This document shows, piece by piece, positions 55,501-64,000 of a stretch of DNA of 64,000 bases (positions are counted from its first letter, which is position 1; every line of letters begins with the position of its first letter). Where the stretch lies: assembly GCA_943737045.1 (NCBI GenBank), contig CALSFV010000049.1, forward strand, positions 1 through 64,000, in the 5' to 3' direction. The stretch comes from Parapristionchus giblindavisi (lineage: Eukaryota > Nematoda > Chromadorea > Rhabditida > Diplogasteridae). Under the pieces are notes generated by a model. The model saw nothing but the letters and a program-made list of their open reading frames with translations. It did not search any database and was not told the DNA's origin. The translations under genes were made by a program, and so were the position numbers.

Positions 55501-57026
55501 ATCAATTTGAAAATTTCGATTTTCACGACCCGGGGGTCATGGTCGATAATTTCAAAATTTCTCAAGTTTGAAATGATTTCATTTATGCGGCTTATTGTGA
55601 AGTACTAATGATGTGAATAATATTCAGCCAATGCTCAATGGCTGATCTCTCCTTTCAACAATTTTTCGAATATTTTCGTTCTAAATGCGTGCTAAAAATC
55701 AGAATTGTGTTTGAATCAGTTTCCAACTTGCTTTCTGTAACATTCCGTCATAGTACTTTGCAATATACATAATCAATATGAAAATCGTTTAATTTCGAAA
55801 ATTCAAAAAATTCAATTTGAGTGCTTACTTTTTCGGCAAATTTCTGAAATATTGCAGTTTGTCGACTCGAATGCTGCGACAATGAGCAAATGACAATGAC
55901 AATGTGAAGTTTCATGATGAGTAAACATGGTAGAACTGAAATCCCGGAATTCAGCTCACTATTCAAAAATCGATTTCCCTGACGGGGTCATGGTTAAAAA
56001 AAACTGAATTTTCGAAAATAAACGATTTTCATATTGATTATGTACATTGTAAAGTACTATGACAGAATGTTACAGAAAGCAAGTTAGAAACTGATTCAAG
56101 CACAATTCTGATTTTTCGCACGCAATCAGAATGACAATTTTCGAAAAAAATGGTTGAAAGGAGAAATCAGCCATTGAGCATTGGCTGAATATTATTCACA
56201 TCATTAGTACTTCACAATACGCCACATAAATGAAAACATTTCAAACTTGAGAAATTTTGAAATTTTCGGACCATGACCCCCGGTTCGTGAAAATCGAAAT
56301 TTTCAAATTGATCCAAGTGATGGGCTTCCTGTGTCATTTTACTGTTCTCACCTCGAAACTTTGTGTAGAGCACAATTCCGCACCAATCGTTTGAAAACGT
56401 TTGGAAAATACATTTTTTCGGAAAAACCATCGATTACGGAAATTCGAACGAAAATTTCGGCAAGTTGGTCTAACGAGAAGAACCCGGTTTTAAGTGAATT
56501 CAATGCAGAATTGCTTAGGCTACAATACCTGATCGGAAATCTTTGCAGCAAACTACAACAAGCGATAATTTGTCCAAAAAAACCAAAATCTTGAGTCAAA
56601 AAAAGTGGTTTAGGAATCAACGCACATTCGATGCTAATAGTGAATTAGCAAGCTCTGTGCACCCTAGACGCATCGCGAATGATATTTAGACTTCATCTCA
56701 ACAATTTGAAAAATTATGATATTTAAACTTTTTTTTACATATTAATTTTTATAATAGCCTGAGAGCACAAACAGAAAATTTCTGCTGTTTTGTGTAATAA
56801 GGGCCGGTGACACTCCTAACACCCAAGTATGGACCCCCAGTTCCCATTGCTAGCGCACGTGTCCGGGGGTGGTCGAATATGATCGAGTCTTAGGGAACAT
56901 GCCTCTTAAACGGTGAAACAATGATCATAGTGAAATCGGCTATGTATCGAAGGAAAGCATAATATTCTTGAGTATAAACTTGCCTGTCAAGCCAAACAGA
57001 AGGAAAAGTATGTTGAAAGTCTGCAT
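49515..57026 (-). CDS. Paralog copy D: secreted, C-terminally anchored protein (384 aa)
   Basis: Exons: 56984-57026, 54579-54643, 54238-54350, 53885-53945, 53567-53654, 53280-53344, 53144-53206, 52727-52812, 52316-52413, 52062-52144, 51730-51785, 50022-50111, 49920-49974, 49647-49779, 49515-49570 (1155 nt, single frame, same length as copy A). Signal peptide MQTFNILFLLFGLT. Motifs: IPKCANGCNIWASV, EIHIRNNNPVNA, GGPIIIYVAAK, ARLVGFDNVDD, FKLNVNGPIISLDFG, YLSSPGFIGCYGGKGLDQ, NVTIETEVNTD, and MTCDD in exon 14. Thr-rich stalk and hydrophobic C-terminus VLLGPIICFLAVAFGV. Intron 1 starts with GC (G|GCAAGT), the only donor that keeps the family phase. Intron 1 holds a 2.0-kb foldback and intron 11 a 1.35-kb foldback. 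Groups with copy A. Function unknown. Confidence 0.86.
50214..51560. mobile_element. Foldback element in copy D intron 11
   Basis: Near-perfect inverted halves: CGGTATCGATGAAAAATG at the left and CATTTTTCGTCGATACCG at the right, with TACAGGCTCCATGAGTGAAG mirrored further in. Centre near 50890. No transposase. Confidence 0.86.
51838..51885. mobile_element. Fragment resembling the TGACGTC palindromic MITEs
   Basis: TTTGACGCAAACGTGACGTC and CGCATAGACGTAGG resemble one arm of 21466-21575; only half is present. Confidence 0.4.
52826..52985. mobile_element. MITE, TATAAAATGTACTTG family, truncated
   Basis: Only the CAAGTACATTTTATACGG end and the GA-rich inside are kept. In copy D intron 7. Confidence 0.6.
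54878..56909. mobile_element. Foldback in copy D intron 1, relative of 7996-10001
   Basis: TTAAGAGAGATGGTCG at the left and GCCTCTTAA at the right, TTAA-bounded. Arms meet near 55990. Contains eroded TGACCCCGGGGTCA-type palindromes (near 55528, 55982 and 56272). High similarity to the nested element in copy A intron 2. Confidence 0.87.
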
Positions 57027-57064
57027 ACTGGAAGTATAGAAGGATCTTGACAGGAAAGTCTATG

Positions 57065-57070
57065 CTTATC
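57065..57070 (-). promoter_or_regulatory. GATAAG site, copy D proximal promoter
   Basis: GTGATAAGCATAGAC, 39 bp upstream of the ATG, conserved with B and C. Confidence 0.5.
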
Positions 57071-57138
57071 ACTGTTTTGTTCGATCAAACTTTCCCCGTG
57101 TTGCCTATGTACACCCCCTTTAGTCGCTGATCTAGGAA

Positions 57139-57149
57139 CTTATGAGTCA
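57139..57149 (-). promoter_or_regulatory. TGACTCATAAG bZIP-like site, copy D
   Basis: 113 bp upstream of the ATG. The adjoining GCGACTAAAG matches copy A's displaced promoter block. Confidence 0.5.
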
Positions 57150-57487
57150 TATATTTTTAAAGATCTCTCGCAACGTGAACGTCATTTCTCAATCTTATGT
57201 CGCTGTTCTCCGTCTACGATAGAGCATTGGTCCATGAAGAGACCGTCGACTAGGAGTTCTCTCCATTTGAAGGTGTTGAGAAATCGATAAGATATACATA
57301 CAGATAATACTAGAGACAGTGAGTCACTGTGACAACAGAATTTATTGTCAAATCCAATAAAATATGGAGAAAAAAGATAAATTGAGCGTTTTATTCATTG
57401 GTGCATGATAGAAATTGAATGATGGAGCAGCTTTCCTATGGCATAAAATAATTATGAATTTCTATGGCCGTTTCCTCGTATGACTAA

Positions 57488-60400
57488 TTATTGTCGTAGT
57501 AGAATTAGGGATAGAGTGGCGATCACCATCAAGCACATCGAATCTGTAAAATAAGCGAGTTCAAAAAAGTAAATCCAGAGTTGCAGCATGATGAAAAAGG
57601 TAAAGTTATATCCCTTATTCAAGGTGCATTAAGACCTGCGGGAGATCACTGTTAGGTCAATGATAAATCAAGGTCAATGCAATCCTGAGGGGTTAATCTC
57701 TTATTCGTTACCGCGTCATCTATTATCTAGTCATCTAGAGATCAGTGATCCCATCCCCCTTCCTTCTCTTCAGGTGCCTTGGTGTGGAATGATAATAATG
57801 TTCATAACCAATAGTAACTGCTTATTCGATCAAGATTTGCTGCTTAAAGCGAGCGTAGCCCCACTCAATGGTCTCTTCGACACGCAATGCTCTCTCGTTG
57901 TTAGAGAACAGAGAAATAGTGTGCACAATGAAGAGACCATTGAGGGAGGTAACGCTACCTTTAAGTTGACTGATGAAAGAACAAAAGCTTACTGTGCAAT
58001 GCGAATTTTGTAGTTGTCGGGAAATCAGGGTAGTCTGACGGAAACGATGTGTAGCGGATCAAGAATGAATTGGAATATGGCTGTACTCGAGTAAATTCAA
58101 CTGCGATGAACTGAAAAGAGTAGTTGTAAGGTTCCCTATTGAATATCTACAACATTAGCTTCATTTACTGCTTATTTAGTTGTTTCATAGTTTTCGAGAT
58201 ATGTGTAAAAGATATCGACTAACTTTAAAAGTGATGTTATGACACAATCTCCAATTACACAAGTAGAGTATTTAGTTTGCATATACGTTTCGCATAGAAT
58301 AATAATAAAGATTTACTTCTGTTTTGTGGAATGTCAGTTTCTGATTTGAATCATCACTTCCTTTCGATGCGGCAAGCCTGAAAAACATAAAGTATTTCGA
58401 GTTAGCATATTATTTCCATACCCTCTTCTATAAGTTGGGACGTTTGGTCAGTAATATTAGGAGATAACTCAATGGAGCGTTGCTTCTCTCAATGGCCTCT
58501 ACATTGTGCATACTACTTCTCTGTTCTCTAACAACGAGAAAGCATTGAGAGAGGTTACGCTCTATTTAATAATACGCTTCTTAATAGACTAACGTGAAGG
58601 TCTTATTGTTCGTTACGTCAGTAACAATGACCGGATCTTTGGACGGAGCATCAAGGATCGCATCGAAGGTAACTTCCATTGGACTTAAGCAATATTTCTG
58701 TATTATATATTTTATTTTATTTTGTTTATCATAGATCAATAAGATGCAACAACATTTGAAATAACAGATAAATAAGTTGTGGCATCGTATTTTATGTAAT
58801 TCTTACGATATCAATTATTCGCTATTATAATTTATCCTTGTAATGCATAAATTATTATTATTATTATTAAGAGCTTGTGGGGTAGAGAGAAAAAACAAGG
58901 GGGGGGGGTAAGGGGAGGAGGGGAAGTGCAGCTCATACAAGGACTCTGTCGTGTATCAAAGATCAAACGGCGATAAATGATAGGTTAGGTAAGGCCTAGC
59001 GGTGGAGAGGTCCGCAATGATTCAAAAAGATGAAGGCACATCTTTGGATGTATAATAAATAAATGAATTTTAAAGAAGAATGTTTTCAGTAACGAAATCC
59101 TTGCATAAAGTAACAATACTAATGGGTTTTAAAATTTATTTTAAAAACGCTTTACCCATTTTCTGCTTTTATCTTGTACAGCGAACTGTGGTAGCCGGAA
59201 GATCGGAAGGTCTGAAAAGCATTAATAAAAGAAGAAAAATCGACTTCCTGTAAAATTCTAGCAATGAAACACCATATTCACATGATCATTTATCACTGGC
59301 CTAGCAGTGATCACCAGCACGACTTCGTGTGCCCAATAACGCGTTGTACCTTTGCCTTATACCTTTTATGTCACACCAGGGACATGAACTAAACATAAAC
59401 TTAAAACGTTAACCTAAACTAAAAACTAAAATAAAAAAAAACTAAAAGCTAAACTCACCTGTAAGCCGAAACCATCAGAACATCCAACGAAACCATCGGA
59501 AGCGAGGATTCCGTAATCGTTGAATTGGAGATCCTCGGCTGAGATTTAAAAGAAACTTTTTTTACATCGTTATATATTTCTTGCACCCTTTATATCATTC
59601 TTTTTCCACACTGTTTTGCCTTTTTTGCCTAATGTTGTTAAATTTTGTGGATTTCTAATAAGTCCAGTTTAAAATATTTAATCAAATTAATTCACTCACA
59701 AGTAAGTGTGTACGTGAGAATCGTCAATTTGTTAGTGTTATCAAGCTTGAGGGAGAGAATTGGTCCTGTTATGGCAAGTTCAGTATCAGGCAGATTCGTG
59801 TTGTTCCTGAAAGTGAAACCATATACACAACAAATATAGGTAAACTCAAAAGAAAAATATGATTCTCTTCACTGGCTCTGTGGCCATATGGAAGAACCGT
59901 TTTCCGGGAAAATGTGACGTCATTAGCGTAGGCGTAAGCGTTTTCCAAAAATGCTCCGCCTACGCTAATGACGTCACAGTTTCCCGGAAAACTGTTTTCC
60001 TGTTGTTCTTGCATACGGCCACTGGTGTACAAAAAAGTTTTCTGAGGATATGGGAACTTTTTTGAAAATATCTTGTGTTATGTGGTAAGATGTTGTAAAG
60101 TATTTCATGCAATCAGATAAGATAGTTTACACTCTCAATACATAGGGACAGCCATCCGGGTTGTTGTCGTCGACGTTATCGTAGCCGACCATACGAGCCA
60201 CCACGTTTCGAGCAAACTGAAAGTATTTTGGATAGTTTACGGCACTTGATTCTTGTTATAGGAGCTGACACCTTTGTCAACAGTCTCTTCACCGGTCTGT
60301 GCTCTCACGTTGTTAGAGAACAGAGAAATAGTGTGCGCAATGAAGAGACCATTGAGTGAGGTCACTCTTCCTTTAACCAAAAGCGTAAATTGTTTAAAAG

Positions 60401-63400
60401 ATTCGTAGCGTGGTCACCGAATCTGTAGTGACATGATATGGTTTCATTGATCCGTGTTTCTGGCAACGTTCATAAAGCCTGGCCCGACTATCTTCACAAA
60501 TTCATCCTTCCATCTCAATTCGGGTCTTCCTCTTGATCGCTTTGGCCCTTGTGGGTGCCATTCCAACACTCTTCTCGACCATCTGTCAGGATCAAGTGAA
60601 GATAAGCGGGCAGCCCATCGCCACCGTCTCAATCTGTAGCACTGGACGAAGTCCGTCAGCCCGGACCGTGCTCTCACCCAGTCATTCGTCTTTTTATCGA
60701 GTAATGATATTCCTAACATGCAACGCTCTAGTCTGCGCTGCGCCACAGCGATTTTATTTTCTTGACGAGAGTTCAAACACCAGGTTTCTGAAGCATACAT
60801 CATAGCAGGAAGTACTGTTCCCTCAAACAAACGTTTTTTATTATGCATTGGAATTTGGCGATTAGAGAAAAAAGCTCTATATTGATTAAAAGAGAAGATA
60901 GCAGCCCTTATTCTTCTATCTATTTCCCCATTGAATCTCCCATTACCCAATGTTACCTCCTGTCCCAAGTAGACGCATTTTTGAACTATTTTAACTTTAT
61001 TTTCCCCAACGACAACGTCTCTTCTACCAGGATTAGACGCCATCGCAAAAGTTTTTGACCCATTAATACTCAAACCCACTTTACTCAGAGCCGCTTCTAG
61101 TTGATGAACCATTACCTGAACTTGCCTACTATCATGACTTATCAAAACTGCATCGTCGGCGAAAAGAATGTGAGAAAGAAAACTCCCATTTATATTTATT
61201 CCCTTCCTCGACCAATCAAGTGAACTAAAAGCCTCATCCAGGGTTTTAAAAGATTCGTAGCGTGACTTCTACAGTGTGGGACATAATGATATGACACCCC
61301 TAAAATTTTGGGATTCTGGCCGAATTTTGAATGGAAATCAAAAGTGGTATATACCATTTGTATCCACTCATTGGATAACTAAGGTAGCCCACGAATGAGG
61401 AAATTCAATTTCCCTGTCAATGAGAAAATAATGATTTTTTAACGGGACATAATGATATGACACCCTGATTTTTTTCATGAGTTACTATTTTTATCAAACT
61501 TCTGCATAACAGCAATTTATCAACAACAGGTTAGTAATCAATGTTGCGGCCCTTCCTCGAGATTGGACCTAAGATCCGATTTGGCATCCTCCCATAGAGG
61601 GCAGAAATCACTTGGGGCTCGATGCCGTCCAACTCCTTTTTGATGGCGTCATTCAACTCGGCAACGGATGCATACTGTTTGTTGTTCTTGTACACACGAC
61701 TAACCAAGATGCCCCACATGTTCTACATGGGGTTTGCATCGAGGTTGCCCGTAGGGCATGGAAGAACTGGGATGTTCTTGACTGTGAACAATGGTTTTGA
61801 GGGGAGTTGGTGGCGAATTAGAAGCCGTCTTACTCGGAGATCAGATGGCGGGCACGGCTCTTCCTCATGAACGGAACGAGGGCAGTCTGTTGCATCACCT
61901 GATACTCCGCATAATCTATCCTGCTGGAGCGGAAGAAAATAAGCGGCTTGTCGAATTGTAGGAATGCGCCCCAGAACATGACCGAAGTTCATCCTGCTGA
62001 AATAACGTGATTCCTTGATGAACTCACGTCAGAAGCGGTTATAGCCGTCCGCACTATAGGGGTTGATCTTCTTCTCATCGGTGAATGCGATCAGAAACTG
62101 ATAATTTCAATTTTTTGAACAAAATAACATGCACCGTACTAGGACGCGTTCTCAAAATTCGACATGCCGCCCATCTCCTTCCGCTCCAGCTTGATGGAAT
62201 ATGGGGAGTATCGTGTGATGCACCAGACTACCCTTGTTCTGTTCATGAGGATGAGCCGTGCCCACCACCTGATCTCGAAGAAAGATGGCGCCTCCTTCGC
62301 CACCAACTCCATTCAAAACCATTGTTCACAGTCACGAACATCCCAGTTCTTCCATGCCCTACGGGCAACCTCGATGCAAACCCCATGTAGAACATGAGGG
62401 GCATCCTGGTTAGTCGTGTGTACAATAACAACAAACAGTATGCATCCGTTGCCGAGTTGAAGGAAGCCATAAAAAAGGAGTGGGACGGCATCGAGCCTCA
62501 AGTTATTTTTGCCCTCTATGAGAGGATGCCTAATCGGATCTTAGGTCCAATCTCGAGGAAGGGCCATAACATTGATTACTAATCTATTGTTGAACCATTA
62601 CTGTTATGCAGAAGTTTGAAAAAAATAATATCTCATGAAAAAAATCAGGGTGTCATATCATTATGTCCCGTTAAAATTTCGGAAAATCATTATTTTCTCA
62701 TTGACAGGGAAATTGAATTTCCTCATTCGTGGGCTACCTTAGTTATCCAAGGAGTGGATACAAATGGAATATACCACTTTTGATTTCCATTCAAAATTCG
62801 GCCAGAATCCCAAAATTTTAGGGGTGTCATATCATTATGTCTGTAGCCAAATTTTTAGTAGATTTGGAGAACAAAAATTAATATTTTTATTGAGCGTGTA
62901 AAAACCACTTGTTTTATTTGTACGATAGCGTCCGCAATGACTAATTCCTGTTCTGCATAGTTCAGCAACTATGCCGATCTATTTTACATATCAAATCAGC
63001 GTGGCGAAGGTCAGACGGGTTATGTGAGAAAAAAGAGGAGGGGTAAACGATAGTTAGGCGAGAGAGTGCAGGCGCGCGTAGTGTCGGAATTTACATACAT
63101 ATTTTTCATTTTCTTATGCAAGTACTTTTAATACGGACAATAAATAGCGTTTTTTTCTTAGTTGTTCCCATAGTATCGAGTCAGAATCGTTCGTAATTAC
63201 TAATAAGCAGCCTATGAAACATATTTGAACCAGAGATCACACTGATGTCTGAGGAGGATCAAACATACAGAGAAAAGAGGTGTAATCCACAGCAGATAAG
63301 ACCTGAGGAGTGTTCACTCACTAATACTATATTGATTGTAATAGAATTAGTCATCGTTATAGGATATCTCTACCTTTTTGTATTCCCAAATCTCTTTCTA

Positions 63401-63890
63401 CATGTGCCTCTAGATCTTTGTCCACGTGGAACTCTCTCACCCAAGAGCTTGTCTCTTCCCCTCCCCATATATTCCGTGCAGGGATACTAAATTTGCCCCC
63501 TCACAATATTATAACTCAATCTCGTATTCGTCCTTGATATCATTATTCATCTAAAGCTGCCACTCCCCAACCGAAATCGCTTAAGCGACGGAACTCCATC
63601 ACTCCCTTATTGCTTCATTCATTCATTATTCTTAACTGATGGATAAATAAATAAATAAATAAATAAATATTTAACGCTTCTTGGGTGTTAAAATTGCTCA
63701 AAAAGTGTTAAATATTGCACTTCTCAGGTCTTATGTGCTGTGGATTACACCTCTTTTCACTGTGTGTACTGACTCACTTCATTGCCGGCAATGGCGATGT
63801 TGAACTTCTTTGGGTTAAAGACTGTGATAATCGGACGAGTGATAGCGTTGTTGCTGATGATATCATACACGAAAGAATCATTTCGATTTG
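57488..63890 (-). CDS. Paralog copy E, divergent member, 5' part beyond the window
   Basis: Exons visible: 63778-63890, 60131-60216, 59700-59806, 59459-59538, 59156-59211, 58594-58683, 58317-58377, 57993-58110, 57488-57543 (stop). The first equals exons 6 and 7 of A-D fused (DSFVYDIISN, FNIAIAGNE). Then VVARMVGYDNVDDNNPDGC, LAITGPILSL, YGILASDGFVGCSDGFGLQ, TFRSSGYHSSLYK, PVIVTDVTNN, FLIRYTSF and a hydrophobic tail CLMVIATLSLILLRQ. The exon 8 counterpart keeps 86 nt and the phases match, so it is a true but older paralog. The intron between the first two exons shown is 3.6 kb and carries an RTE fragment, a Tc1-derived foldback and a LINE-bearing MITE. Signal peptide and exons 1-5 lie to the right of the window. 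Confidence 0.75.
57844..57964. mobile_element. TTAA-MITE family, copy E last intron
   Basis: TTAAAGCGAGCGTAGCC to GTAACGCTACCTTTAA with the family centre. Confidence 0.75.
58466..58571. mobile_element. TTAA-MITE family, degenerate
   Basis: GGAGCGTTGCTTCTCTCAA and GAGAGAGGTTACGCTC arms; part of the interior is deleted. Confidence 0.6.
59872..60025. mobile_element. Palindromic MITE with TGACGTCA
   Basis: Arms GTGGCCATATGGAAG and CTTGCATACGGCCAC; CCGGGAAAATGTGACGTCAT and ATGACGTCACAGTTTCCCGG mirror each other. In a copy E intron. Confidence 0.7.
60260..60376. mobile_element. TTAA-MITE family
   Basis: Centre GTTGTTAGAGAACAG and GAAGAGACCATTGAGTGAGG, ending CTTCCTTTAA. Closely resembles the copy at 11822-11942. 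Confidence 0.7.
60413..61244 (-). mobile_element. RTE-like non-LTR fragment with 20-bp TSD
   Basis: The minus-strand frame (60444-61145 and upstream) encodes the end of a reverse transcriptase: HILFADDAVLISHDSRQ then LSINGSKT, VYLGQEVT and the C-terminal RWRWAARLSSLDPDRWSRRV. TTTAAAAGATTCGTAGCGTG lies at 60393-60412 and 61245-61264, an exact target-site duplication. Strongly 5'-truncated. Confidence 0.9.
61272..62843. mobile_element. Foldback built from two inverted Tc1/mariner halves
   Basis: TA-flanked; both ends carry ACATAATGATATGACACCCC, repeated again inside each arm near 61446 and 62648. The left arm (minus, about 61531-61990) and right arm (plus, about 62160-62582) both encode a Tc1-type transposase tail: IPVLPCPTGNLDANPM, then a stop where the catalytic Glu is expected, then GILVSRVY, KQYASVAEL and the terminus ILGPISRKG. 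Frameshifts lie upstream. Non-functional. Confidence 0.85.
62888..63145. mobile_element. Probable MITE related to the TATAAAATGTACTTG family and to 240-500
   Basis: GTGTAAAAACCACTTG at one end and CAAGTACTTTTAATACGGAC at the other; the inside shares CTATGCCGATCT and GCGAAGGTCAG with 420-470. Confidence 0.55.
63268..63762. mobile_element. MITE containing a LINE 3' end
   Basis: Ends CAGAGAAAAGAGGTGTAATC and the complement of CAGTGAAAAGAGGTGTAATC, then CACAGCAGATAAGACCTGA mirrored. Flanks are TA and TG. Confidence 0.7.
63325..63668 (+). mobile_element. CR1-like LINE 3' end inside the MITE
   Basis: Matches the end of the LINE at 31820-32013 (TTGATTGTAATAGAATTAG, CTTTTTGTATTCCCAAAT) with an extra 100-150 bp in the middle, and ends with the same (AAAT)n tail. 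Confidence 0.75.
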
Positions 63891-64000
63891 CTGAAAAAAA
63901 ATTAAAAACAAATATTCTTAGTAATATTCCGAAACGAGGAACTCCGAAAAATGTTCTATAAAGACATGGGAACAAAAAGTTGAACCCAACAACGCTTTAT

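Larger units (their letters stand above)
57027..57487. other. Intergenic D-E
   Basis: Short interval holding the copy D promoter (GATAAG at 57065-57070; TGACTCATAAG at 57139-57149) and a fragment like the TTAA-MITE family (about 57190-57280). No exon recognised. Confidence 0.6.

Overview
This window is nuclear DNA from a small-intron animal genome, most probably a nematode. The genes are cut into many short exons (mostly 55-130 bp) with short introns ending in TTTCAG-like acceptors. Protein-coding content is a small fraction of the window. The rest is a dense layer of non-LTR retrotransposon fragments, palindromic (foldback) DNA elements, MITEs and simple repeats. The very high exon number per gene fits a diplogastrid-type nematode (Pristionchus or a relative), but that is inference. 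All gene models were assembled by eye from splice signals, reading phase and comparison between paralogs.

Seven genes are supported. Five are tandem paralogs on the minus strand: copy A (2422-12607), B (26880-36355), C (37359-47967), D (49515-57026) and E (57488 to beyond 63890, running off the right edge). A-D each have 15 exons with conserved phases and encode 384-393 residue secreted proteins: signal peptide, conserved ectodomain with a C-x-x-G-C motif, Thr-rich stalk and a hydrophobic C-terminal tail (GPI signal or membrane anchor). I do not recognise the family with certainty. Between A and B lie a complete catalase gene (minus, 16954-22379, 19 exons, possible peroxisomal C-terminus) and, divergently transcribed, a protein-tyrosine-phosphatase-domain gene (plus, 23126-26251, about 16 exons) whose active-site arginine is a lysine, suggesting a pseudophosphatase.

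Transposable elements. Non-LTR (CR1/Jockey-like) fragments lie at 12611-14480, 15003-15757, 29045-29503, 29752-32013, 33272-33550 and 63325-63668. An RTE-like fragment at 60413-61244 has a 20-bp target-site duplication. Large foldbacks lie at 7220-11446 (with a second foldback nested at 7996-10001), 38026-39474, 43087-44738, 50214-51560, 54878-56909 and 61272-62843 (the last carries two inverted copies of a decayed Tc1/mariner transposase tail). Several MITE families recur, including one inserting at TTAA and one carrying arrays of the palindrome GCGGGCCCGC. A 60-bp minisatellite (about 4 plus 21 units) with higher-order structure sits in intron 8 of copy B.

Functional reading. Upstream regions of A-D share a TGACTCATA bZIP-like site, and B-D also have GATAA sites 40-50 bp before the ATG, suggesting common regulation, perhaps intestinal. 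In copy A a LINE is inserted directly in front of the start codon and separates it from the shared promoter block.
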